DNA of 64,000 nt from Zeimonas sp039807785 (lineage in GTDB: Bacteria > Pseudomonadota > Gammaproteobacteria > Burkholderiales > Burkholderiaceae_E). How positions within the stretch are numbered: the first letter of the stretch is position 1; each line of letters starts with the position of its first letter. The notes beneath the pieces are model-generated. The model saw only the letters and a program-made list of their open reading frames with translations, ran no database searches and was not told the origin of the DNA. A program made the position numbers and the translations under genes. Where the stretch lies: assembly GCA_039807785.1 (NCBI GenBank), contig JBDHRX010000002.1:45405-109404 (forward strand), written 5' to 3'. Shown here in pieces: positions 17,921 through 25,698 of the stretch.

Positions 17921-18549
17921 TTCCCGGCCCGCTGGATGCGTCGCTTCAGTCCGTCGAAAGGAATGCCCAGGGTCTCGGCCCGCTGCGCGAACTTGATCGC
18001 CTCGTCGTAGCGTCCGAGCTCGAGGTAACCGATCCCGAGGTTGTAGACCACTTGCCCGTTGTCGCCGCTCGACTGCTCGGCGAGCCCCAACTGCAACTCG
18101 GCTTCCTTGCCGCGCTTCGCTTTCGCCAGGTAGATGCCGTAGAGGACATGGACCATCGGGTCGTCGCGCGCGAAGCGTTCGGCGCGATCGAAGTAGCACT
18201 CGATCGGATACTTCGCGCCCGACGGTTGCGATTGCCGTGTCCGCTCGCCGAGGCGGACCATCGCCATCAACGCACGGTGATGGTTCGGGATTGCCCGGAG
18301 CGTGTAATCGATGTCGCTGGCCAGCGTGCCCGTGGCTCCGCTTCGAAGCGCTTCCACGGCTGGAGGAAAATGAGCTTTCTCCACCAAGTGCTTGGCGTCG
18401 GCAGGGATCGTTCGATAGTCGAAGGGTCCGAAAGCATTCTCGAGAGCGCCACACAGGCCGAGTCCCGGTGTTCCTTGCGAGAGCGCCGCGCCGTGCCAGG
18501 CGAGGACGCCCGCCACGGCCAGGGTTGACAGAAGGCGACTAGGCATCAT
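17908..18549 (-). CDS. Exported TPR-repeat protein
   Basis: A 213-residue protein with an N-terminal signal peptide (hydrophobic to about residue 24, AALSQG) followed by a short Cys-containing region and TPR-like helices: VLYGIYLAKAKRGKEAELQLGLAEQ and VVYNLGIGYLELGRYDEAIKFAQRAETLG lie between about residues 135 and 200, split here by normal inter-repeat turns. TPR proteins usually hold complexes together; a periplasmic scaffold for export is possible. It overlaps the ACP stop by 11 bases and the aminotransferase start by 13 bases, so the three genes are tightly coupled, which suggests a shared process. Confidence 0.7.
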   Translation of the reverse strand: MMPSRLLSTLAVAGVLAWHGAALSQGTPGLGLCGALENAFGPFDYRTIPADAKHLVEKAHFPPAVEALRSGATGTLASDIDYTLRAIPNHHRALMAMVRLGERTRQSQPSGAKYPIECYFDRAERFARDDPMVHVLYGIYLAKAKRGKEAELQLGLAEQSSGDNGQVVYNLGIGYLELGRYDEAIKFAQRAETLGIPFDGLKRRIQRAGKWPQ

Positions 18550-18811
18550 CGAGCGTTTCGACGAAACGGGCCAGCGTGCCGAAGGTCCCGAAGACCTCTG
18601 CGCTGACCGCGTCGTCCGCGATCTCGATGCCGAACTCGTCCTCGATCGCCGTCAGGATGCCGACCACCGCCATGGAATCCAGCTCCGGGATCGTGCCGAG
18701 CAGCGGCGTGTCGGGCTGGAACGAGGCGGGGGGGTAGCTGGGCCCCAGTTGGGCGCTGAGGATCTGCTTGAGCGTCGCGGTGCGGTCCATGGAACGAAGC
18801 CGGGTGGTCAT
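18539..18811 (-). CDS. Acyl carrier protein
   Basis: A 90-residue ACP. The phosphopantetheine site is ELDSMAVV with Ser46, followed by the acidic helix ILTAIEDEFGIEIAD that partner enzymes recognise. XrtA loci regularly contain an ACP next to an AMP-ligase and a PLP decarboxylase; here it lies about 4 kb away from those genes and on the opposite strand. It overlaps the TPR-protein gene, and transcription runs on into the aminotransferase and acyltransferase genes. It could carry an amino acid or acyl group for transfer to a sugar. ATG at 18790 is an alternative start. Confidence 0.88.
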   Translation of the reverse strand: MTTRLRSMDRTATLKQILSAQLGPSYPPASFQPDTPLLGTIPELDSMAVVGILTAIEDEFGIEIADDAVSAEVFGTFGTLARFVETLDDA

Positions 18812-18919
18812 GGGCCGAGTCTAGCCCAGCTTGGGCGCCGATCAAGTGAGATTTGCTACCGCTCGCCCGCATCGGGGCCGGGGCGGCGGAAGGTCCGCCG
18901 TCCGGGCGCGGCCCGCGTG

Positions 18920-19948
18920 CTACGGCTGGGCCCCCGATTCGGTGACCCGCTCGAGCCATATCTCGCGCCAGTACTCCTGGATCGCCCGCGGGCACCCCAG
19001 CCTGCCCTGGGAGCACAGGGCCTTGCACACCGTGCCCTCGAGCTGGATACAGGGCGTCTTCATCCGGACCATCCTGCCATTCGCCTCGTCGATGATCCGG
19101 TCCACGCGTCGCAGGACACGGAAGCGCTGGCCGCAGTACTCGGCCATCTCCTTGTCGAAGCGCATGCCGCGGTTCTGGCTCAGGATATTCAGCGTCGGAA
19201 GGATCTGGTCGAGCGATTTCACGCGCACGAGCTCGCCCGGCTGGAGGTCCAGCGTGGCCGCCGGGGTGGGGCTGCCGACCGGGATCGGCCCGCCTTCACG
19301 CTTGAGCGGCAGGCCGCCGGCCAGGCGCCGGTAGATCTCGTGGATCCGGGTCAGCGCCCGGTAGCCGACACCGAGGGCGAGCAATTGGCGGAAGCCGGCA
19401 AAACAGAGGGCCCTCGCCAGGGGAACGATGCGCCAGTTCCCGCTGGCGACGTCCATCAGGTACTGGCGGACGTTCCGGCCCGAGAGCGGTTCGGAGGCAT
19501 CGAGCAGGCGCGTGGCCTGGCATACCCAGACTTCGTCGCCGGCGGCGGGAGCGGGCGCCTGGAGGGTGGCCGCGGACAGCCCGGCCAGCGTGATTCCGGC
19601 GATCGGGGCAAGCGCGTGGTCGGGCGGCCGGCCGGGGCCGGCGTCCTGCTCGAATCGCAACCATTGCTCCTTCCAGAAGAACGAGCAGTCGGCCTGACAG
19701 TTGCCGTGCGCCGAACCGTCGCAGCGGGAGCCTTCGAGATGGACCACGCCATTCATGCGCCGTCCGCCGGTCTTGGTGATCGTGTCGCAGGTCTTGTGCG
19801 CGCTCGCCCGTACCCGCATCCGGCGACCGCACCAGGCCAGCATCTCGGGCTGGAACGGCAAGCCCTCGAGGCAGCCCTTGGCATCGAGGGTTGCCAGGAT
19901 CTCGTCGGCCGACTTGACGGTGACCCAATCGCCGGCATGCAGGCGCAT
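18920..19948 (-). CDS. Cys-rich internally duplicated protein of unknown function
   Basis: A 342-residue protein with two copies of one domain. Copy 1 (about residues 8-100) reads WVTVKSADEILATLD..., PEMLAWCGRRMRV and then Cys54, 76, 84 and 88, in HLEGSRCDGSAHGNCQADC. Copy 2 (about 238-333) reads LVRVKSLDQILPTLN..., KEMAEYCGQRFRV and Cys300, 308, 312 and 319, in QLEGTVCKALCSQGRLGC. Each ends in a Trp-rich helix (FFWKEQWL, EYWREIWL). Single-domain relatives occur, as I recall, as unnamed proteins in other bacteria. The Cys pattern suggests metal or iron-sulfur binding. The start is uncertain (TTG at 19978 possible). It lies 40 bases after the glycosidase-like lipoprotein. Confidence 0.72.
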   Translation of the reverse strand: MRLHAGDWVTVKSADEILATLDAKGCLEGLPFQPEMLAWCGRRMRVRASAHKTCDTITKTGGRRMNGVVHLEGSRCDGSAHGNCQADCSFFWKEQWLRFEQDAGPGRPPDHALAPIAGITLAGLSAATLQAPAPAAGDEVWVCQATRLLDASEPLSGRNVRQYLMDVASGNWRIVPLARALCFAGFRQLLALGVGYRALTRIHEIYRRLAGGLPLKREGGPIPVGSPTPAATLDLQPGELVRVKSLDQILPTLNILSQNRGMRFDKEMAEYCGQRFRVLRRVDRIIDEANGRMVRMKTPCIQLEGTVCKALCSQGRLGCPRAIQEYWREIWLERVTESGAQP

Positions 19949-19988
19949 CCAGCGCCAGGGGGCGGATGTCTTGTTCAAGGACGCTGGT

Positions 19989-21608
19989 TCAAGGGGTCGA
20001 TTCGAGGACGAGCGACCAGTCGCCGAAGCCGGCGCTGTTGTTGGCGGCAGGCCGGAAGGATTGCGAACCGGTGGCGAGGAAAGGCGATCCGGATACGGTG
20101 GTGTAGGTGCCATTTGCAGGGTCGTACCAGCGGGCGGTCACCCGGGGACCGGCGAGCTCGCCGAGGTTGACGGCGATGGTGCGCAGGCTGGGCATGTAGG
20201 CGATCGCGAAGGAGCGGTCGGCGGCGCGCGAGGCGACCGCAAGGTCGGTGCCGCTGCTCAGGCCGCTGGTCAGGACGGCATTGGCGGCGTCGGGCGTCAT
20301 CGTCCACCAGGGGCGGGCGGCGAACAGCGTGCGCAGATGGGTCATGCTTTGCGCACCGCGGCTGCCCAGTGCCTGTTGCCAGGTGATCGAGACCGGGTAC
20401 AGGCCGTTCGGGCTGTCGAAGTGCCAGATGGGATTGTTGCCGAATACCTGGCCCATGGCGCCGGATAGCAGCGCCTGGTAGGCCTGCTGGCGCATGCGTT
20501 GCTCGGTACCGTCTCCTTCGTTCTCGTAGCGTCCCTCGATCAGGAAGAACGGCAGCGTCCCGGTTCGGCCGTATTCGGCCAGCGAGGCGGCGCGCACCGA
20601 GCCGCGGGTGTAGATGTTGTCGACCTGCAGCCAGGATTCGCCGCTGGCGCAGACGGTAGCGGCGCTCTCCGGGGCGCAATGCGCGCTGTGCAGGGCCGTG
20701 GTATCGAACTCGCGGATGCCCGCGACGATCTCGTTGATGATGCCGCGGTTCGGAGTGTTGAAGTCGCCGCCGTGGGTCCACAGGATGTTGCCGTAGCCGG
20801 CGTAGCGCCGGCCCAGGTACCGGCCGTATTCGCGCAGCGTGGCGGCGCTGCTGGCGAGCATTTCGGAGTACCAGCCCTGGTTGCCGCCGTTGTAGCCGAG
20901 ATAGGCCGGCACGAGCAGCACGAGGAAGCCCTTGGCCTTGGCGCGCTGGAGAACCCAGTCCACATGGGCGAAGTAGCGCTCGTTGGGGGTACCGAAGTCG
21001 CCGGGCGTCAGGAATGGGGCGTCCCCATAGGCGTTGCGAGGGGCGCTGCTGGCGAAGTAGTGCTCGATCAGACTGGTGAGCAGGGTGTTGAAGCCGCGCG
21101 TGCGGCGGTCATCGAGATACTGGTCGACCTGCTCGCGGGTGAGCTGGACCATGAGCGACCAGGGCGAATCCCCCTGTAGGAGGAATGGCGTGCCGGCGGC
21201 ATCGACGAGATGGCGCTTGCCCGATGCCACATGCAGCGGGAATGCCGCATCCGAGATCGATGGGACCGGCGCCGGCGTTGGGCCGGGAGTGGGTGTAGGC
21301 GTGGGCTCCGGGGTGGGCGTCGGGGTCGGGGTCGGGGTAGGCGTCGGCGTCGGGGTGGGAGTGGGCGTCGGAGGGGGCGTCGGAGTGGGGGTCGGAGTGG
21401 GGGTCGGAGTCGGTTCCGGGGTGGGAGTCGGGGTAGGCTCCGGGGCCGGTCCCTGGGCAAGCCCTGGGCCCGACGACTCGGATGACCCGGCGGACGCCGA
21501 GTCGGAGCCCCCGCAGCCGCCCAGGGCCGCGACGAGCGACAGCGCCACCAGAGGGGCGGCCCACCACGGGGTTCCCCAGGATCGCTGACCGGGTATGGGG
21601 GTTTTCAT
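19989..21608 (-). CDS. DUF4038-type (apiosidase-like) secreted lipoprotein with Pro-Thr linker
   Basis: A 539-residue lipoprotein. The signal peptide ends ALGGC (Cys32); a Pro-Thr linker covers about residues 56-116 and separates the lipid anchor from the enzyme. The catalytic part begins KRHLVDAAGTPFLLQGDSPW, the start of the DUF4038/apiosidase-like TIM barrel, and contains ILWTHGGDFN with an acidic residue and PFFLIEGRYE with the likely catalytic Glu. A small beta domain at the C-terminus (ARWYDPANGTYTTV) resembles the putative collagen-binding domain seen after DUF4038. It is probably an outer-membrane glycosidase acting on the organism's own or a foreign polysaccharide. ATG at 21623 is an alternative start. 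Confidence 0.8.
   Translation of the reverse strand: MKTPIPGQRSWGTPWWAAPLVALSLVAALGGCGGSDSASAGSSESSGPGLAQGPAPEPTPTPTPEPTPTPTPTPTPTPPPTPTPTPTPTPTPTPTPTPTPEPTPTPTPGPTPAPVPSISDAAFPLHVASGKRHLVDAAGTPFLLQGDSPWSLMVQLTREQVDQYLDDRRTRGFNTLLTSLIEHYFASSAPRNAYGDAPFLTPGDFGTPNERYFAHVDWVLQRAKAKGFLVLLVPAYLGYNGGNQGWYSEMLASSAATLREYGRYLGRRYAGYGNILWTHGGDFNTPNRGIINEIVAGIREFDTTALHSAHCAPESAATVCASGESWLQVDNIYTRGSVRAASLAEYGRTGTLPFFLIEGRYENEGDGTEQRMRQQAYQALLSGAMGQVFGNNPIWHFDSPNGLYPVSITWQQALGSRGAQSMTHLRTLFAARPWWTMTPDAANAVLTSGLSSGTDLAVASRAADRSFAIAYMPSLRTIAVNLGELAGPRVTARWYDPANGTYTTVSGSPFLATGSQSFRPAANNSAGFGDWSLVLESTP
21261..21443 (-). repeat. Pro-Thr coding repeat
   Basis: An imperfect short tandem repeat, about six bases per unit, encoding alternating Pro and Thr in the linker of the DUF4038 lipoprotein. 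It has interruptions encoding Pro-Glu and Pro-Gly. It is in frame throughout and is likely to vary in length between strains. Confidence 0.9.
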
Positions 21609-21699
21609 GCCTGCTGCCCGCATTCGATGCGCGAGAGCAGAATATATCGCCAGGCAGGGGATCCTGCTCGGGAGGCGCCGGACGGTCCTTCCGGCGGCT

Positions 21700-22731
21700 T
21701 CAGCCGCTCCTCGTGAGCCGGAGCTGCCACTCGCGCGCGAGGTCGAGCGCCCGTCTGGGGCAGGTGAGCACCTCGGCCAGCACCCTGAGCAGGCCGCGAG
21801 CGAACTTCGCCGGCTCCATCCGCATGTCCGCGGTCCGGAGCCCGCCGGACTGGTAGCGCCAGTACGCGGCCTCCCGCAGGGACAGGGCCGACCAGGCCAT
21901 TTGCCGGTAGTAGCGTCGCTCGATCTCGCGGCGGCGGGCCGTGTGCTCGGCGGTGCCGAGGAACTCCTTCCCATAGCGATGGAAGACGATCAACCGGTCG
22001 AGGATGCCGGCGTCGAGGCGGCTGGTGCGGGCGTTGATCGAGTCCGCGTCGATGCGGGAGAAGCTGAGCACCTGGTGCACGAAGGCGAAGTCCTGGTCGC
22101 GCAGGATCTCGTAGCAGGTTTCGGTGTCCTCGTGCAGGCGACCCTCGGCGTAGAACGGTCGGCGCCGGCGCACGATCTCGCTGCGGTACAGGACTGTCGT
22201 GGGCGAGCCGAACAGGAACAGGCCCCAGGTCGTCAAGTGCATCCGGGCTGCTTCGCGCCCGGGCAGGATCGAGGTCGTGTACGGGAGGCCCTCGCCCAGC
22301 AGCATCGTCTCCTTCAGCCGGTACGAGCTGACCAGGCCGATGCGCGGCGATGCCTGCGCTGCCCCGACGAGGCTGCGCAGGCATTCCGGGAAGATCCAGT
22401 CGTCCGCCTGCACGATCTTGCAGAACGTGCTCTCGGAGCTGATCCGCTCGAGCGCCCGGTTATAGTTCGGGACCTGGGGAATCAGGCTCGCGAGGCGGAA
22501 GTATTTCACGCGAGCGTCGCGGGCGGCGAACTCGGTCGCGATCTCGGCCGAGCCGTCGTCGCTCGCGTTGTCCTGCAGGATGAGCTCGAAGTTCCGGTAC
22601 GACTGCGCGAGGACGCTCTCGATGCATTCGCGCAGGTACTTGGCCGTGTTGTAGAACGGAACGACGACGCTGACGAGCGGTTCGTCGTTCGGAGGGTGCA
22701 TCGCCGGAGCACCTTCGGGGTCGTGTGGCAT
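21700..22731 (-). CDS. Glycosyltransferase family 2
   Basis: A 343-residue GT-A transferase. The first Rossmann strand SVVVPFYNTAKYLRECIESVL, the LQDNASDDGS turn and the metal-binding QADDW are all present; SFSRIDADSINARTS toward the end lies on the acceptor side. It should add one sugar from a nucleotide donor in the cytoplasm. The start could be ATG at 22731 or 22701; the first 13 residues add nothing recognisable. It begins a unit reading toward the glycosidase-like lipoprotein (91-base gap) and is divergent from the AMP-ligase gene. Confidence 0.88.
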   Translation of the reverse strand: MPHDPEGAPAMHPPNDEPLVSVVVPFYNTAKYLRECIESVLAQSYRNFELILQDNASDDGSAEIATEFAARDARVKYFRLASLIPQVPNYNRALERISSESTFCKIVQADDWIFPECLRSLVGAAQASPRIGLVSSYRLKETMLLGEGLPYTTSILPGREAARMHLTTWGLFLFGSPTTVLYRSEIVRRRRPFYAEGRLHEDTETCYEILRDQDFAFVHQVLSFSRIDADSINARTSRLDAGILDRLIVFHRYGKEFLGTAEHTARRREIERRYYRQMAWSALSLREAAYWRYQSGGLRTADMRMEPAKFARGLLRVLAEVLTCPRRALDLAREWQLRLTRSG

Positions 22732-22858
22732 CTTCGCTGTCGTCCTTGCGGATGCAGTCTATCGCGCACCGCTGGTCGGAAAAGTGCGATTGGTAACGGT
22801 TCGGGCAATCGTGCCGGGCTAGACTCACAGGCTGGACGAATCGACCCGTTATCCCCGC

Positions 22859-24460
22859 ATGTCGAACCTGCTCGGAGACCTCCCCCTCCGCACCGCCGAA
22901 CGCCTTCCGGAACGCACGGCCCTCGCGTTCGGCGCCGAGACCTTGTCGTACGGCCAGCTCGGCGAGGCCATCGAAGCCGTCGCCGCCGCCCTCGTGTCGC
23001 TCGGCCTGGGCCGCGGCGCGCGCGTCGGGATCTGGCTCGAGAAGCGCCTCGAGACCGTCGCCGCGATCTTCGGGGCGGTGCGCGCGGGCTGCGTCTTCGT
23101 GCCGGTGAACCCGCTGCTCAAGGCCGAGCAGGCCGCCTACATCGCGCGTGACTGCAACGTCGAGTTGCTGGTCACCAACGCGCCGCGCGCGGCCGGTTTC
23201 GGCGCCTCCGCCGGCGAGTGCCCGGACCTGCGCCACGTCGTGGTGGTGGGCGTCGAGCCCGGCGCCGAGCCGGCGCTGCCCGGCGTGGCGGTGTGCGCAT
23301 GGCCGGCGTTCCTCGGCGGCGCGGCGCGCGCGGCGCGCTACCCGCGCATCATCGACGTGGACATGGCGGGCATCCTCTATACCTCGGGCAGCACCGGCCG
23401 GCCGAAAGGGGTTGTGTTGTCGCATCGCAACATCGTCGAGGGGGCCCGCAGCGTCTCGAGCTATCTCGAGAACACGCCGGAGGACCGCATCCTCGCGGTG
23501 TTGCCGCTGTCCTTCGACTACGGCCTGTCGCAGCTGACCACCGCCTTCCTGGTCGGCGCCCGGGCCGTGCTGCACAACTACCTGCTCGCGCAGGACGTGG
23601 TCCGCGCCCTGGTGCGCGAGCGCATCACCGGGCTGGCCGCGGTGCCGCCGCTGTGGATCCAGCTCGCCGCGCTCGAATGGCCGGCCTCGATCGACGAGCA
23701 CCTGCGCTACTTCACCAATTCCGGCGGGGCGATGCCCACCGCCACGCTCGCCGAGCTGCGCCGCCGCGCGCCGCGCGCCCGGCCCTACCTGATGTACGGC
23801 CTCACCGAGGCGTTCCGCTCCACCTACCTGCCGCCGGAAGAGGTCGACCGTCGTCCGACCTCGATGGGCAAGGCGATCCCGAACGCCGAGATCCTGGTCG
23901 TGCGCGAGGACGGCAGCGAGTGCGAGCCCGGCGAGCCCGGCGAGCTGGTGCATCGCGGCGCGCTGGTCTCGATGGGCTACTGGAACGACCCGGAGAAGAC
24001 CGCCGAGCGCTTCAAGCCGCTGCCGGGGCAGCGCAGCGAGCTGGTGCTGACCGAACTGGCGGTCTGGTCGGGCGACACGGTGAAGCGGGACGAAGAGGGT
24101 TTCCTCTACTTCGTGAGCCGGCGCGACGAGATGATCAAGACCTCGGGCTATCGCGTGAGCCCGACCGAGATCGAGGAAGTGGTCTACCGCTCGGGCCTGG
24201 TGGCCGAGGTGGCGGCCTTCGGCGTGGAGCATCCGGCGCTGGGCCAGGCGATCGTGCTGGTGGCGCAGCCGGCCGAGGGGCGCGGCGCCGACTCGAAGGC
24301 CCTGATCGATGCCTGCAAGGCGCAGTTGCCGGCCTTCATGGTGCCGGCGCACGTCGACTGGCTCGAGGCGGCGCTGCCGCGCAACGCCAACGGCAAGATC
24401 GATCGCAAGACGCTGGCGGGGGAGCGCGCACGCCTGTTCGGCGCTGCGGGCGCGGCATGA
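22859..24460 (+). CDS. Exosortase A system-associated AMP-ligase (TIGR03098-like)
   Basis: A 533-residue acyl/aminoacyl-AMP ligase of the ANL superfamily. The ATP-binding P-loop YTSGSTGRPKGV lies near residues 173-184, LMYGLTEAF follows, then GDTVKRDEEGF, and Lys in NANGKIDRKTL is the C-terminal catalytic residue. It probably activates an amino acid or carboxylate and loads it onto the XrtA-type ACP (here the gene at 18539). It starts a plus-strand operon in which the first six stops and starts touch or overlap. No clear promoter or strong ribosome site is visible in the 127 bases upstream. Confidence 0.9.
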   Translation: MSNLLGDLPLRTAERLPERTALAFGAETLSYGQLGEAIEAVAAALVSLGLGRGARVGIWLEKRLETVAAIFGAVRAGCVFVPVNPLLKAEQAAYIARDCNVELLVTNAPRAAGFGASAGECPDLRHVVVVGVEPGAEPALPGVAVCAWPAFLGGAARAARYPRIIDVDMAGILYTSGSTGRPKGVVLSHRNIVEGARSVSSYLENTPEDRILAVLPLSFDYGLSQLTTAFLVGARAVLHNYLLAQDVVRALVRERITGLAAVPPLWIQLAALEWPASIDEHLRYFTNSGGAMPTATLAELRRRAPRARPYLMYGLTEAFRSTYLPPEEVDRRPTSMGKAIPNAEILVVREDGSECEPGEPGELVHRGALVSMGYWNDPEKTAERFKPLPGQRSELVLTELAVWSGDTVKRDEEGFLYFVSRRDEMIKTSGYRVSPTEIEEVVYRSGLVAEVAAFGVEHPALGQAIVLVAQPAEGRGADSKALIDACKAQLPAFMVPAHVDWLEAALPRNANGKIDRKTLAGERARLFGAAGAA

Positions 24461-25698
24461 CGGCCGGGCGCGTGAGCTTCGCCCAGCATGCGCCGGTCAC
24501 GGCGTTTCCGGTCGTCGACGGCGAGCTGGCGCCGGGCGGGATTGCGGTGCGTCGCCTGGCCGAGCGCGTCGGGCGCACGCCGTTCTATGCCTACGATCGC
24601 GGCGCGATCGATGCGCGCGTGCAGGCGCTGCGCGCCGCGCTGCCGCGCGCGCTGCACCTGCACTATGCGATCAAGGCCAACCCGATGCCGGCGGTGGTCC
24701 AGCACCTGGCGCGGATCACCGACGGTCTCGACGTGGCCTCGGCCCAGGAGATGGCCGTCGCGCTCGACACCGGCATCGCGCCGGCGCGCGTGAGCTTCGC
24801 CGGGCCCGGGAAGTCCGCCGCCGAGATCCGGCGCGCGGTGGCGGCCGGCATCACGCTGACCGCGGAGTCTTCGCTGCAGCTGGAGCAGGCGATCGAGGCC
24901 GGCGCGGCGCTGGGGATCCAGCCGCGCGTGGCGGTACGGGTGAACCCGGCGTTCGAGCTCAAGTCGTCCGGCATGAAGATGGGCGGCGGCCCGAAGCCCT
25001 TCGGCATCGACGAGGCGCTCGTGCCCGCCGTGCTCGACCGGGTGCGCGAGAGCGGCGTGCACCTCTCGGGCCTGCACATCTTCGCGGGCTCGCAGAACCT
25101 GCGCGCCGAGTCGATCGTCGACGCGCAGGTGAAGGCCTACGCGCTCGGCCTGAAGCTGCTGGGCGACTGGGGCGGGCAGGCCGACTGGCTGAACCTGGGC
25201 GGCGGCTTCGGCGTGCCGTACTTTCCCGGCGAGGCCGAGCTCGACCTGGCGCCGATCGCCGCCAACCTCGACGCCCTGTGCGCGCGGGCCGAGTCGGACC
25301 TGGGCGCGCCGCTGGTGATCGAGCTGGGCCGCTACCTGGTCGCATCCGCCGGCGTATACGTCTGCCGGGTGATCGATCGCAAGGAATCGTGCGGCCAGGT
25401 GTTCCTGGTCACCGACGGCGGGCTGCACCATCACCTGTCGGCATCGGGCAACTTCGGCCAGGTGCTGCGCAAGAACTATCCGGTGGCGGTGGCGAACCGC
25501 CTCGACGAGCCGGCCGACGAAGTCCAGTCGGTCGTGGGGCCGCTGTGCACGCCGCTCGACGTCCTGGCCGAGCGCATGAAGCTCGCGCATGCCGAGCCCG
25601 GCGACCTGATCGCCGTGTTCCAGTCGGGCGCCTACGGATTGACGGCCAGCCCGACCGCCTTCCTGAGCCATCCGGCGCCCGCGGAGATCCTGGTGTGA
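24457..25698 (+). CDS. Exosortase A system-associated PLP decarboxylase (TIGR03099-like)
   Basis: A 413-residue fold-type III PLP decarboxylase, related to diaminopimelate and ornithine decarboxylases. The Schiff-base Lys is K73 in HYAIKANP. KPFGID, HIFAGSQ, the GGGFGVPY phosphate-binding loop and LCTPLD (Cys at the active-site dimer interface) are all present. It is expected to decarboxylate an amino acid activated or tethered by the neighbouring AMP-ligase and ACP. The ATGA overlap with the AMP-ligase fixes the start at 24457. The true substrate in XrtA loci is not known. Confidence 0.9.
   Translation: MTAGRVSFAQHAPVTAFPVVDGELAPGGIAVRRLAERVGRTPFYAYDRGAIDARVQALRAALPRALHLHYAIKANPMPAVVQHLARITDGLDVASAQEMAVALDTGIAPARVSFAGPGKSAAEIRRAVAAGITLTAESSLQLEQAIEAGAALGIQPRVAVRVNPAFELKSSGMKMGGGPKPFGIDEALVPAVLDRVRESGVHLSGLHIFAGSQNLRAESIVDAQVKAYALGLKLLGDWGGQADWLNLGGGFGVPYFPGEAELDLAPIAANLDALCARAESDLGAPLVIELGRYLVASAGVYVCRVIDRKESCGQVFLVTDGGLHHHLSASGNFGQVLRKNYPVAVANRLDEPADEVQSVVGPLCTPLDVLAERMKLAHAEPGDLIAVFQSGAYGLTASPTAFLSHPAPAEILV

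Noticed and set aside
21261..21443. A short tandem repeat that might suggest a CRISPR-like array
   Set aside because: The unit is about six bases, has no spacers, and encodes an in-frame Pro-Thr linker.
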